This document shows, in pieces, positions 51,925-60,667 of a stretch of DNA of 64,000 nucleotides. The notes below the pieces were generated by a model that was not told the origin of the DNA, did no database searches, and saw only the letters and a list, made by a program, of their open reading frames with translations. The translations under genes and the position numbers were made by a program. Numbering within the stretch: the stretch's first letter is position 1; the number at the start of each line of letters is the position of its first letter. The DNA is taken from NCBI RefSeq assembly GCF_001274635.1, contig NZ_LBGV01000001.1:1798001-1862000 (forward strand). Reading direction: 5' to 3'. Origin of the DNA: Persicobacter sp. CCB-QB2 (GTDB lineage: Bacteria; Bacteroidota; Bacteroidia; Cytophagales; Cyclobacteriaceae).

Positions 51925-52147
51925 TTAACCCGAATTATTCGCGCTTTTATCCTCGTTTAGCTGTAAGGCGGAAAAAATGAAGGAATAGTTTCCTATTTCG
52001 AGTTTTTTCCAACGAAACAGATGAATGAGGAGAAAGCAAGCTTGCCCAAATTTGGGCTATTATAACTCAAAGAAAATAAGTTTTAAAGAACTGAAAACAA
52101 GTCGCTTATGATTGATTAACAATATAGCGGTGAATAATTTGGGTTAA
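51925..52147 (+). repeat. Dispersed intergenic repeat, copy C (best copy, with terminal inverted repeats)
   Basis: Fills half of the 432 bp gap 51900-52331. The ends are inverted repeats: TTAACCCGAATTATTC at 51925 and, inverted, TTAACCCAAATTATTC ending at 52147. Inside: CCTCGTTTAGCTG, a nested hairpin (GGAAAAAA 51970-51977 with TTTTTTCC 52003-52010; GGAATAG 51982-51988 with CTATTTC 51993-51999), the core AACGAAACAGATGAATGAGG, AGAAAGCAAGC, and the perfect palindrome GCCCAAATTTGGGC (52043-52056). No ORF inside. Confidence 0.8.
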
Positions 52148-52335
52148 ATCCTCATTGAACTGCAAGATTGAAAAACTCCCAATTTGGCATTTTTTCTATC
52201 GAAGCAGATAAATAAGGGGAAAGCTAGCTTTGCCAATATTGGGCTTTTAAAATTTTAGAGAACCAAATTTGGAAGGTTTGGATACAGGCAATAAAAATAG
52301 AATTATTGCCCCAGGTAGTGCATCATTCTAATTAA
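52128..52335 (+). repeat. Dispersed intergenic repeat, copy D (tandem, diverged)
   Basis: Follows copy C and shares its right end. It has ATCCTC, a hairpin GAAAAA/TTTTTTC with CC/GG inner pairs (inverted relative to the GG/CC of copy B), the core TCGAAGCAGATAAATAAGG, the palindrome CCAATATTGG and a tail GGTAGTGCATCATT like that of copy F. The tail overlaps the stop codon of the SDR gene at 52332. Confidence 0.6.
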
Positions 52336-53159
52336 AAATCAGAAGGGTTGGCGACTGATTGGTCAACCTTTTTTTTTACCCTGGCCCTCACTATCCGCTC
52401 CAGCAATGCCGGAAAAAAGCGCTTAATCCAGACTCCAATACGCTGCTGCCATTTGCCCATCACAATCTCCCGCTTATTTTTATCAATGGCTTTAAGGATA
52501 TCCTCGGCACACTCTTCAGGAGAGATCCCATGCGCCTGCCCTTTATCTTGTTTTGCCTGCTCATTTCCATTGCTCAGCATGGCATGAAAAGCAAATTCTG
52601 TATTGATATAAGCCGGGCACACCAATAAGACTTTTAACCAAGGGAAATTTTCAGCCCTTAAACTATCAAAAAAACCATGCAAAGCATGTTTGCTAGCAGC
52701 ATAGGCGGTCCGATTAGGAATCCCAAATTTACCCTGCACGGAACTCAGCACTACAAATCTACCGGCCTCCGCAGCTTCAAAATAAGGAAGGATTAATTTG
52801 GTGAGGTAAGTATAGCTCATAAAATTAACCTGCATCACCCTTTCAAATACCCAGTACTCCAAATCCACGAAAGATGACCTTTGCCCAATACCCGCTGAAA
52901 AAATAACCGATTCAATAGATCCCTCTGCCCACCGAAATACTTCGTCGACGATATCGGGAAAAGTATCAGGTTGTTCCAGGTTTAATGGTTTTACCAATAA
53001 ATCCTTTTCCACATAAACTACCTCACGCACTGCCGCCTGAAGTTTTTGGGCATCACTGGAGGATACGATAATCCTGTAATCTCTATTTAAGAATTCATAT
53101 AATAAAGCTTTCCCTACTCCTGAGGAAGCCCCTATAATCCAGACGGTTTTGGAAGCCAT
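52332..53159 (-). CDS. Short-chain dehydrogenase/reductase
   Basis: A 275-residue SDR (DHRS7/YqjQ-like). The NAD(P) site is VWIIGASSGVGKALLYEF near the start; the catalytic Ser is in VVLSSVQGKFG and the Tyr-Lys pair in YAASKHALHGF (family spacing). The C-terminal tail (VWIKRFFPALLERIVRARVKKK) is basic and may associate with the membrane. The substrate is unknown. ATG at 53159 is preferred: further in-frame ATGs at 53177 and 53186 lie at or upstream of the likely transcription start, since a TAAAATTG box is at 53184-53191 on the minus strand. Confidence 0.88.
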   Translation of the reverse strand: MASKTVWIIGASSGVGKALLYEFLNRDYRIIVSSSDAQKLQAAVREVVYVEKDLLVKPLNLEQPDTFPDIVDEVFRWAEGSIESVIFSAGIGQRSSFVDLEYWVFERVMQVNFMSYTYLTKLILPYFEAAEAGRFVVLSSVQGKFGIPNRTAYAASKHALHGFFDSLRAENFPWLKVLLVCPAYINTEFAFHAMLSNGNEQAKQDKGQAHGISPEECAEDILKAIDKNKREIVMGKWQQRIGVWIKRFFPALLERIVRARVKKKVDQSVANPSDF

Positions 53160-53275
53160 AAAGTGCCGATTAGTCATGTATTGCAATTTTAGCTTTTTTT
53201 AAGCAAAAACTACATGAATATCTCATTTAATAAGCCTATTAATTATTACAAATTTCACAAAAAAACTACATCAAA

Positions 53276-53300
53276 TAAAAAAACTACCGGATTTCGGTAA
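53276..53300 (-). terminator. Weak terminator after the COG3014 gene
   Basis: On the minus strand TACCG (53295-53299) pairs with CGGTA (53285-53289) around a 5-base loop, followed by a T-rich run. Confidence 0.45.
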
Positions 53301-53314
53301 TTTTTCTATTTTTC

Positions 53315-54727
53315 TTAGTAGTAAGGCATTTTCCAGCGTGGATCAATCTCCAGGGAATAAAAGGTTTGGAAAACCGTTTTGCGTGGACTTCCTTCAAATT
53401 TAAAATGATGCTTTTGATTCATTTGAGGCCCTACACTGGATTGAATGTTCAGATCAAATTCATTGACCCCTTCATTCAAAGGCACTCTGCTGTAATAAAT
53501 GGTATGAGGGATGGTTTGCCAGTTCCGAGTATCTGCCTTTTCAGTCAATGCATTTAAAATCCCCACAGCGAAACCGGCATTTTCATTTTCCTGTCGCACG
53601 GCATATTCCGCAGACTTTTTGATCGCCACGCGCAACAAACTTTTACTAAACTCTAAAAGCATCCGCTCCTGTAAGGTTTTAAATGCAATTGCATTCACAT
53701 CCTCCACCTTATTCAAAGGGTAAGTTTCTCCATTCCCAACTAATTGCGCTCCTTGAAAAGCCGCGGGGCGCTCCACATATTTTGGAAAGGCCACCCGTAC
53801 AAACTGCAGATTGGAAAGATCATTACCCTCCTTTCCCGGAGAATAGGGGAAAGCAAAATTCATCCCCAGGTCTTGATTCGCGAAAGTAACCATACCGGCA
53901 TTATTTCCAAGAGTAAAGTTTACACTCCACTCCGCTTTGACCGGCCCCAGGCCATTATTCCAGAAAAACACCAATTCCCCCTGCTGCTTTCGGTAATTTT
54001 TCGGTAACTGATAATCAATATTAAAGGCCTTCCGGTACTGGTCTGCTTCATCGGGAAAGCCGGACAAAAGCGCCGTTCGGATCAGATCTTCCTTTAATTG
54101 ATAAGGAGCTTCTAAGTTAAAAAGCTTTTTATAGTCATTTTTAAAGATTTCGTAAGCATTTCTGTACGCAATAAAAGCATTGTTATAATCCCGGTCAGCA
54201 TCATAACAAATGCCCATCAGCGTATGGACAAAGGCGTCTTTACGGTATTTGGTTTCGGATTTATATTTATCCGAAAGGGCATATTGACGAATATCTAATC
54301 TCCGGCATTCCACCAAAGCCTTCTCCGTATCACCCATCATCAAATAATTCAATGCTTTGTAATAGAGCAGTAATAAATGCTCATGATCCTCTCCCGGATA
54401 AGTAGTCACCATGGGATTGGAAACCATTGCTAATGCTTCCTGTCCGTAATTCTTTTTAAAATCTTCTCCGAACACATAGGCCTTTTCAAAGTAGTCATTA
54501 CTTAAATCATAATTCCCCATCAAAGAATTAACCACTCCCATATTCACCAAATAAAGGAAGCGATTTCGGCCCTCCTCTCCTTTTTTATCAGAGGAAAGGG
54601 TTTTTTCAGCCTGACTGATTTTACCGGATTCAAACTCAGCATTAAACTTCTGGTTAATCTGATAATAAGTTGCGCAGGAGGTCAGGCAGAAAATAAAAAG
54701 AAGAGCAAAAAAACTGGATGATCTCAT
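53315..54727 (-). CDS. COG3014-type TPR lipoprotein
   Basis: A 470-residue predicted lipoprotein: the signal peptide ends in a lipobox LTSC (Cys18). TPR-like helical repeats (about 60-240: FLYLVNMGVVNSLMGNYDLSNDYFEKAYVFGE, YYKALNYLMMGDTEKALVECRRL) are followed by a beta-rich C-terminal domain. I recognise it as a COG3014 family protein, usually found next to lpoB, as here. It is likely anchored in the outer membrane facing the periplasm, with a role in peptidoglycan synthase control inferred from that neighbourhood. Its exact function is unknown. A terminator (54933-54972) separates it from lpoB, so it may have its own promoter in 54728-54932. Confidence 0.85.
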   Translation of the reverse strand: MRSSSFFALLFIFCLTSCATYYQINQKFNAEFESGKISQAEKTLSSDKKGEEGRNRFLYLVNMGVVNSLMGNYDLSNDYFEKAYVFGEDFKKNYGQEALAMVSNPMVTTYPGEDHEHLLLLYYKALNYLMMGDTEKALVECRRLDIRQYALSDKYKSETKYRKDAFVHTLMGICYDADRDYNNAFIAYRNAYEIFKNDYKKLFNLEAPYQLKEDLIRTALLSGFPDEADQYRKAFNIDYQLPKNYRKQQGELVFFWNNGLGPVKAEWSVNFTLGNNAGMVTFANQDLGMNFAFPYSPGKEGNDLSNLQFVRVAFPKYVERPAAFQGAQLVGNGETYPLNKVEDVNAIAFKTLQERMLLEFSKSLLRVAIKKSAEYAVRQENENAGFAVGILNALTEKADTRNWQTIPHTIYYSRVPLNEGVNEFDLNIQSSVGPQMNQKHHFKFEGSPRKTVFQTFYSLEIDPRWKMPYY

Positions 54728-54932
54728 GATATCAATCGGTAGAATTTGGAAGATTCACTCGTTATAAAGAGGCTCAATCTCAAACCCAAAATTCGCTACA
54801 AACATCTGACTTTTACGCAATTAAACCCTTTAATATTTTGAATGAATAGCACAGCTATTATTGAAAATTCATCGGGAATCACTTCCAGAGATTTGAATTT
54901 GTAGTCGGATGGTGTGGCTTAAAATCCGCTCC

Positions 54933-54972
54933 AAAAAGATAAGGAGTAATGAATATACACTACTCCTTATCT
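54933..54972 (-). terminator. Terminator after lpoB
   Basis: A perfect 12-bp stem, AGATAAGGAGTA (54937-54948) with TACTCCTTATCT (54961-54972), and on the minus strand a TTTTT run. The rest of the gap 54728-54996 shows no ORF or other clear site. Confidence 0.85.
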
Positions 54973-54996
54973 AATAGCCATTTATAAACCACAAAA

Positions 54997-55587
54997 TTAG
55001 TTAGTGATGTACTTTTTAATTTCCTTATCATTCAACCACACTTTCTCATTGGTTTCCAAATTAACCAATTCCAGGTTGACCTTATAATTCACCACTTTCT
55101 TTTTATTATAGGCATCTGTAATGGAAGTCATCACTCCAAACATCATATAGTCTGCACCTAACTCCTTACCCCAACCTTTTGCGGTTTCTTTAGATGCAAA
55201 ATCGGACTGATCAGCACGTTCTTCGCGGATTTTCTCACGGAAAGAAGCATCCTGAACCACACGCACTCTACCAGAGTTGATAAATTCCTTCTCCATATCC
55301 TTAATAAACACTTCCGGATCAATGTGCTCGGAAGTTTTATTCTTGACGGAACCGATAATGACGACCGGTTTTTTACCCGTTGCACGTAAATGCTCCTCCA
55401 CCCATGGACGTGTCATGACATCTGAAATCATCTCCTGTGCTACCATTTTGGAATCCGTATCATTCCAACGGCCACTTAAATCAATTTGCTGATCCGGCGA
55501 TACGCGTGTCACCGTGCGTTTCTGACAGCCCCAAGTAATTGTCGCCACTACAGCGAAAAACAAAAATTTTCTAAGGGTAAGTTTCAT
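54997..55587 (-). CDS. lpoB: Penicillin-binding protein activator LpoB-like lipoprotein
   Basis: A 196-residue lipoprotein with lipobox TWGC (Cys21) after a short signal peptide. The domain (RPWVEEHLRATGKKPVVIIGSVKNKTSEHID, SGRVRVVQD, GADYMMFGVMTSI) matches LpoB/FlgT-like fold proteins. In E. coli LpoB reaches through the periplasm to stimulate PBP1b; Bacteroidota homologues are annotated by similarity. It begins 16 bp after the TonB receptor gene end, so it could be part of that transcript. Confidence 0.9.
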   Translation of the reverse strand: MKLTLRKFLFFAVVATITWGCQKRTVTRVSPDQQIDLSGRWNDTDSKMVAQEMISDVMTRPWVEEHLRATGKKPVVIIGSVKNKTSEHIDPEVFIKDMEKEFINSGRVRVVQDASFREKIREERADQSDFASKETAKGWGKELGADYMMFGVMTSITDAYNKKKVVNYKVNLELVNLETNEKVWLNDKEIKKYITN

Positions 55588-55603
55588 GCTAAGCGATATT
55601 TAA

Positions 55604-58023
55604 TTAAAAATTTATCTTAATTTTCATATTCCAAAACCGTGCCGACAAGGAATTAGGAATGGCATATTGACCGCCACCAGTGGCATTCACCCAGTTATAA
55701 GAAATAACATTATCAATACCAAAAGCATTAAGCAACTCTAAACCAAGCCATAAATTCAGCGGGTTTTTATACTTTTCTAAGCCTGAATTTAATTCAAAAA
55801 CTTTAAAAAAACCCAAATCTACCCGATTATAAGCTTTGCCTGTCAAACTATTTCGACCTTCCAAACTTCCCGGCGGACTAAAAGGAAGTCCACTCCCATA
55901 GAAATAACGGACAAACACCCTAGCCGAAGGAATATTAGGCAGATGATCCTGAAAATACAAACCCAGACGAAACCGCTGATCCGTTGGCCGTGGCTGCCAG
56001 CCGTATTCGGGAATAAACTCTTCGGTTTTCATTACCCGAGGCTTACCCAGGATTGAGTCCCCGGAATGAATTCCCCACTTAAGAAAAGGTCTGCCCCGGC
56101 CGCGTAGGCGTCCGCCACATTCTCCCCATAATATCGGAGGCGTACATTATCTACATCATAGGGTACCATATCTGACATCCTTTTGTACCAAAGCTCCGAA
56201 ACCAGCTTAAAGGGGCGGTCCCACATTTGGAACATCCGGTCAAAACCTGCCAAAAAATGCCATGATTTTTGCGCTAGTAAATCTTCATTTAATGTTCCAT
56301 CCTGACGTCGCATTTCCCGATAAAAAGCAGGTTGATCATACTTTCCCACAGCAGCCCGGAGCACCCAATCAGGATTAGACGGGAGCTGATAGGCCGTTTG
56401 CAATCTGGGGTTAAAAAGTACCTCTCCGGATTGCTGATTATAAATGGCACGCAAGCCGGCCGTCAATGACCAACCACTCAGGGGCTCCCAATCATACTGC
56501 CCGTAGCCAGACAGCCAATATTTAAATATTTGATGGTGCTCATCCGCCTGATCAATCACTTCCAGTTCCTCTCCCCCATCTTCTACAATTTTATATTCCT
56601 TTACCCGATCATCAAATGCCTGTCCATTCCATTCCAGGCCAAAAGACAGCCGACGCTTTTCATCAATTTGAACTTCATGATGCGACTGCAGGCTCAATAT
56701 TTCGGCATCCAAGGCATTTCGGGCATAATGAAACTCCCCACCTACGCCGATAATGGTGGCGCAATCATTGGGACCTCCTCCCCCGACGATATCACACAAA
56801 CGATAATTACTCTGGACATTTATATGCTCTCGCTCAGCTGTCCCAAAGCCAGAGGCAATAAATTCGGATTTCCATTGGGTATTCCACTTTCGAATTAATC
56901 TTAGGCCGGCCTGCATGGTTTGGTAGTTCAACTCCTCCTGCCCCTGAAAGGCCACGGTAAAACTTAAAAGCTGACTAAGCGTCCCAAATTCCGTTCTTCG
57001 ACTGGTGGGGATAACGGAATACTGATTTCTACCATAACCAAACAACAATTCCAGCTCGGTATATCGGTTTTGATCTGCTAAATCTTTGGATAAGCGATAA
57101 TGACCAAAGGCCTGCACATCAGTGAAACGAGGCTTGTATTCTCCCTCCGTTTCCAATGTCCCCAATAGATAATCCGTTCTTTTGTGTCGGGCACCAATCA
57201 TCCAACCACCTCTTTCATTAACCTTTTGCTCCAGGAACAAACTCCCCCCCAGTAATCCAACTTCGGCACTTCCGCCTGTTCGATCCGGATGGCGATAATC
57301 AATATTTAAAACGGAAGCCATCTTATCGCCATATCGGGGCTGCCAGCCTCCTGCAGAAAAAGTAACGCCCGAAACCATATCCCCATTCACGAAGCTCAAA
57401 CCCTCCTGCTGACCCTGAGCCGCCAAAAAGGGACGATAAATGGGCATATTATTGACATAAACCAAATTCTCATCGAAGCTACCACCTCTTACCGAATAAC
57501 TAGAAGAAAGCTCTGAATTACTACTCACCCCGGGCAGCAAAGCGATAACCTGATTAAATTCTCCGCCTACCGTAGGCATATTCACCGTTTGCTCCGGCTC
57601 AATGGTGACTACACCGGCCTGCCGACGATTATCATCCCAACGATCACCACTGATTTCCACCTCTTCCAGCTTCTTACCGCTAAGGAATAGGCGAATTAAT
57701 TGATGTCCCTTCCAGTCTGACAGCGGAAGTGCATACTCCTCCGCATTTGTATTAAGGTGAAATATTTTTAGGCGTACAATTTGTAAAGAATCCGGAACCG
57801 CAATTTCAAAATTCCCCAGGGAATCTGTCTGGCTCTGGCCCTTAAAATTTTGTCCGATAACTTGCGCAAAAGAGAGGCTATAATCATACTGATCGATAAT
57901 CCTTCCTTTCAAATCTATGGTTTGTCCCCATACCGAAGCCCCGGACAGGAAAAAATAAAACGCCAGTAAAAAAAAGCCAGAAAATTGAGTTTTAGAAAAT
58001 TGAGGCCGAGGTCGAAAGCGCAT
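55604..58023 (-). pseudogene. TonB-dependent receptor, split by a frameshift
   Basis: A TonB-dependent outer-membrane receptor of about 805 residues in two frames. The first part (58023 to about 56036) has a signal peptide (FSGFFLLAFYFFLSGASVWGQ), a carboxypeptidase-like regulatory domain (DLKGRIIDQYDYSLSFAQV), the plug (GGEFNQVIALLPGVSSNSELSSSYSVRGGSFDENLVYVNNMPIY) and most of the barrel. The second (56032-55604) completes the barrel, ending in MKIKINF. Reading SWVSLG-V-MKTEEF across the join needs one more G in GGG (plus strand CCC 56035-56037). An ATG at 58059 is also possible. Ligand unknown; no SusD partner is adjacent. Confidence 0.88.
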
Positions 58024-58079
58024 TGGTAATGGTATAAAATGAAAAAATGACCCCAGCATTTGGCGTCATCAGGTAAGGT

Positions 58080-58110
58080 AAAAAAAGAGCGATTGATTAT
58101 CAACCGCTCT
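58080..58110 (-). terminator. Terminator after rpe
   Basis: AGAGCG (58086-58091) pairs with CGCTCT (58105-58110), with further inner pairing, followed on the minus strand by seven T. Confidence 0.75.
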
Positions 58111-58120
58111 GTCCTTTGAT

Positions 58121-58771
58121 TTAAAGTTCGTTTAATTGTTGAATGGTAGCTTTCGGATCCTCCGACCCAAAAACGTAACTTCCTGCCACTAATACATCTA
58201 CGCCAGCTTCCACTAACTTCGGCGCTGAATCTGCATTTACGCCACCGTCTACCTCTATCAACGCTTTACTGTTTTTCTTTTCAATCAGTTCTTTTAGGCG
58301 TTGTACTTTGTCATAAATCCCCGGGATCAATTTCTGACCTCCAAAACCGGGATTTACAGACATTAACAGCACCAAATCCAAATCTTCAATTACTTCTTCG
58401 AGTACTGCTACCGGCGTATGTGGATTCAGGGCCACACCCGCTTTTGCTCCAGTACTGTGAATTAACTGAATATCTCGGTGTAGGTGTCTACAAGCCTCGT
58501 AATGAACAGTGATCAAATCTGCTCCTGCTTTTCTGAAAGCCTCCACATATTTCCCAGGCTCCTCAATCATCAGGTGAACATCCTGAAAAACCTTTGCATG
58601 GCGATTAATTGCCTCACAAACCGGAATCCCGAAAGAAATATTAGGGACAAACATACCGTCCATTACATCTATGTGCACCCATTCAGCTGCACTTTCATTC
58701 ACTAATTCTACGTCGCGCTGCAAATTGGCAAAATCTGCAGCCAATAAAGATGGGGATACAATCGTACTCAT
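58121..58771 (-). CDS. rpe: Ribulose-phosphate 3-epimerase
   Basis: A 216-residue TIM-barrel epimerase. It begins with VSPSLLAADFANL, then the metal-binding HIDVMDGMFVPNISFG, the DVHLMIEEP His, LLMSVNPGFGGQKLIP and EVDGGVNADSAP: all the conserved catalytic segments. It interconverts ribulose-5-phosphate and xylulose-5-phosphate in the pentose phosphate pathway. The ATG at 58771 is chosen over the one at 58801; the promoter box at 58776-58783 ends only four bases before it. Confidence 0.96.
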   Translation of the reverse strand: MSTIVSPSLLAADFANLQRDVELVNESAAEWVHIDVMDGMFVPNISFGIPVCEAINRHAKVFQDVHLMIEEPGKYVEAFRKAGADLITVHYEACRHLHRDIQLIHSTGAKAGVALNPHTPVAVLEEVIEDLDLVLLMSVNPGFGGQKLIPGIYDKVQRLKELIEKKNSKALIEVDGGVNADSAPKLVEAGVDVLVAGSYVFGSEDPKATIQQLNEL

Positions 58772-58775
58772 GCCG

Positions 58776-58808
58776 CAAAGATAGCTAAAAGGTTTAACCA
58801 ATTCCCAA
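58776..58808 (-). promoter_or_regulatory. Promoter of rpe
   Basis: On the minus strand a perfect -7 box TATCTTTG (58776-58783) ends four bases before the ATG. A TTG at 58806-58808 is 22 bases away, a loose but possible -33. It would give a nearly leaderless mRNA. Confidence 0.5.
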
Positions 58809-58831
58809 TAATGACGGCAATCCGCTATGGA

Positions 58832-59125
58832 TTAATTTACAAATACAGAAGAAATATTAATTTCTCCCAGATAGGGCTCCAAGCTGGTCGCATTTTTAAA
58901 TGATTTGATATCCGTCAATAAGTTGGTCTCCGGATCATACCAAACCTCAACAAAAAATTGCCCCACATAATAGAGGTTAATTTTTTGTTTTTCCTCGTCC
59001 CGATAAGCGATCAAACGACCAAACTCCTTCGTGTATTGATATTTGACCTTAAATGATAATTGATTGAAATAATATAAGAGCATCATAGTCAGCATATTAT
59101 AAATACTGTGCCAACTTTTTATCAT
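58832..59125 (-). CDS. Hypothetical protein (97 aa)
   Basis: A 97-residue protein from ATG 59125 (110 from 59164). The segment VKYQYTKEFGRLIAYRDEEKQKINLYYVGQFFVEVWYDPETNLLTDIKSF reads as a small beta-rich domain; it has no signal peptide. I recall similar Bacteroidota proteins without function. It precedes rpe on the same strand by 60 bp, but rpe has its own promoter-like box. Confidence 0.6.
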   Translation of the reverse strand: MIKSWHSIYNMLTMMLLYYFNQLSFKVKYQYTKEFGRLIAYRDEEKQKINLYYVGQFFVEVWYDPETNLLTDIKSFKNATSLEPYLGEINISSVFVN

Positions 59126-59277
59126 GTACGTTTCAAGCCCAAAACGCACTTTTTGACCGAACATTCTCCTGCTTTTTTCCCATTATCATACATCGATTCC
59201 TAATTCGGGAAAGAAATGGAAACTAATTTTTCGATATGAATGTAAAAATTTGTAGTTTAAGTAAAAACAAAACCATT

Positions 59278-59538
59278 ATGACCCAAAACTTAACTGAACT
59301 ATTCGAAAAGGCGGTAGTAGCCTCTAAGGCATTAACTGAACGCCCCTCCAATGAAGACCTTCTATCCCTTTATGCGCATTTCAAACAAGCCAAAGAAGGA
59401 GATAACGTAGAAAGAAAGCCGGCCATGTTTGACTTTAAGGCCATTGCCAAGCACCAGGCATGGGAAAAATTAAAAGGCATGTCCAAGGAAGATGCCATGC
59501 TGAATTACATTGAACTGGTAAAAAAACTACAGGACTAA
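59278..59538 (+). CDS. Acyl-CoA-binding protein
   Basis: An 86-residue ACBP of normal length. It keeps the four-helix pattern and ligand-binding residues: LTELFEKAVVASKAL, LLSLYAHFKQAKEGD, the KPAMFDFKAIAKHQAWEKLKGMSKEDAMLNYIELV motif block with its Tyr/Lys contacts. It binds long-chain acyl-CoA in the cytoplasm; in bacteria these genes are scattered and thought to be of eukaryotic-like origin. The ATG at 59278 is chosen over one at 59236, which would add a non-conserved tail. Confidence 0.92.
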   Translation: MTQNLTELFEKAVVASKALTERPSNEDLLSLYAHFKQAKEGDNVERKPAMFDFKAIAKHQAWEKLKGMSKEDAMLNYIELVKKLQD

Positions 59539-59572
59539 AGGCGTTAAGCACTTAAAATAGGCACTGGTTGAT

Positions 59573-59779
59573 TGAGCCGGAATATTCCTGCTTATATCCT
59601 CGATTAGCTGCGAGGTGGGAAAAATGAAAGAATAGTCCTCTATTTCGTTTTTTTCCAAGAAAACAGACGGAGGAGGAGAAAGCAGGCTTGTCCAAATTTG
59701 AGATAGTAATACATCAATAAACACAATCTTATTGAGCTAAAATTAAGCCACAGAAGGCGAGTCAATAAATTTAGTGTGA
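59573..59779 (+). repeat. Dispersed intergenic repeat, copy E
   Basis: Lies in the 338 bp gap 59539-59876. It has a head palindrome GGAATATTCC, ATCCTCGATTAGCTG, a nested hairpin (GGAAAAA 59618-59624 with TTTTTCC 59650-59656; GAATAG 59630-59635 with CTATTT 59640-59645), a core AAGAAAACAGACGGAGGAGG, AGAAAGCAGGC, CAAATTTG, an AT-rich spacer and the tail GGCGAGTCAATAAATTTAG. Confidence 0.65.
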
Positions 59780-59876
59780 GTATTAGGGCAAAGAATAAAA
59801 TCGCAGGACAACTGAACTACTAAGTGATTCTCGGTAGTTTTTTTTATTTTTACGCCAGAATAAACCTTTATTTATT

Positions 59877-60584
59877 TTGGCGCTATTTTACCAACCCGGA
59901 CTAAGAGACGGTGCTCTATATTTAGAGCCCGATGAGTCCAAACACTGTATTAAAGTACTTCGAAAAAAAGCCGGTGATCCCATCGATATTACGGATGGCC
60001 TTGGCACCCTTTATAAAGCAGAAATTACGGAACCCAACCATAAAAAAGTGGGTATTAGGATCCTGAGTCAGGAAAACATTGCATTCCTGAATGGCTTCCA
60101 TATCCATTTAATTGTGGCTCCCACCAAGAACCTGGACCGCATTGAATGGTTAGTGGAAAAAGCGACTGAAATTGGGGTTCACCGCATTAGTTTCGTTATT
60201 TGCAAGCATTCTGAAAGAAGGATCTTAAAGACTGACCGACTGATAAAGAAAGCTATTTCTGCTATGAAACAGTCGAAAAAAGCACTTTTACCACAAATTG
60301 ATGAAGCGCTTTCTTTTAAAGATTGGATGACGCAAGAAATTGACGAAAATGCACAAAAATTCATTGCGTATGTGGACAGCGCGAACCCTAATCACCTAAA
60401 AGATTTAATCCAACCTAAGCAATCTTATCAGATGTTTATTGGGCCGGAGGGTGATTTTGACCCGGAGGAAATCACTATGGCGCAAGCCGGTGGATTCCAA
60501 AAAGTTTCCTTAGGACCAAGTGTATTAAGAACAGAAACAGCCGCCTTAGCAGCAACCCTCACTTTGAATTTATACAACCAATAG
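59877..60584 (+). CDS. rsmE: 16S rRNA (uracil(1498)-N3)-methyltransferase
   Basis: A 235-residue SPOUT-class methyltransferase. It starts with ALFYQPG and the PUA-like DESKHCIKVLRKKAGDPI domain, then the trefoil-knot SAM site: ERIL, MKQSKKALLPQ, FIGPEGDFDPEEI and VSLGPSVLRTETAALAA. It methylates U1498 of 16S rRNA (E. coli numbering). The start codon is TTG (59877), since no ATG precedes the conserved N-terminus. It is followed by a strong inverted repeat. Confidence 0.94.
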   Translation: MALFYQPGLRDGALYLEPDESKHCIKVLRKKAGDPIDITDGLGTLYKAEITEPNHKKVGIRILSQENIAFLNGFHIHLIVAPTKNLDRIEWLVEKATEIGVHRISFVICKHSERRILKTDRLIKKAISAMKQSKKALLPQIDEALSFKDWMTQEIDENAQKFIAYVDSANPNHLKDLIQPKQSYQMFIGPEGDFDPEEITMAQAGGFQKVSLGPSVLRTETAALAATLTLNLYNQ

Positions 60585-60618
60585 AGCAGAGGTAATCTAT
60601 TAAGGCTGTGACGAGCCA

Positions 60619-60660
60619 AAAAATAGTCAGGTATTTTATGCTATACCTGACTATTTCTGA
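60619..60660 (-). terminator. Terminator between convergent rsmE and phosphatase genes
   Basis: A perfect 14-bp stem (60622-60635 with 60644-60657) with an 8-base loop. On the minus strand it is followed by TTTTTT, so it mainly serves the phosphatase gene but may work both ways. Confidence 0.85.
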
Positions 60661-60667
60661 ATAGCGA

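Noticed and set aside
52340..52380. GGTTG/CAACC hairpin followed by a long T run on the plus strand
   Set aside because: It lies in the coding end of the SDR gene on the minus strand (Lys-rich tail), and no plus-strand gene leads into it; probably chance.
54780..54930. A seventh copy of the dispersed repeat in the gap before lpoB
   Set aside because: A short ACCCAAAATTCGC stretch resembles the terminal repeat, but the core AGCAGATGAATGAGG and the nested hairpin are missing.
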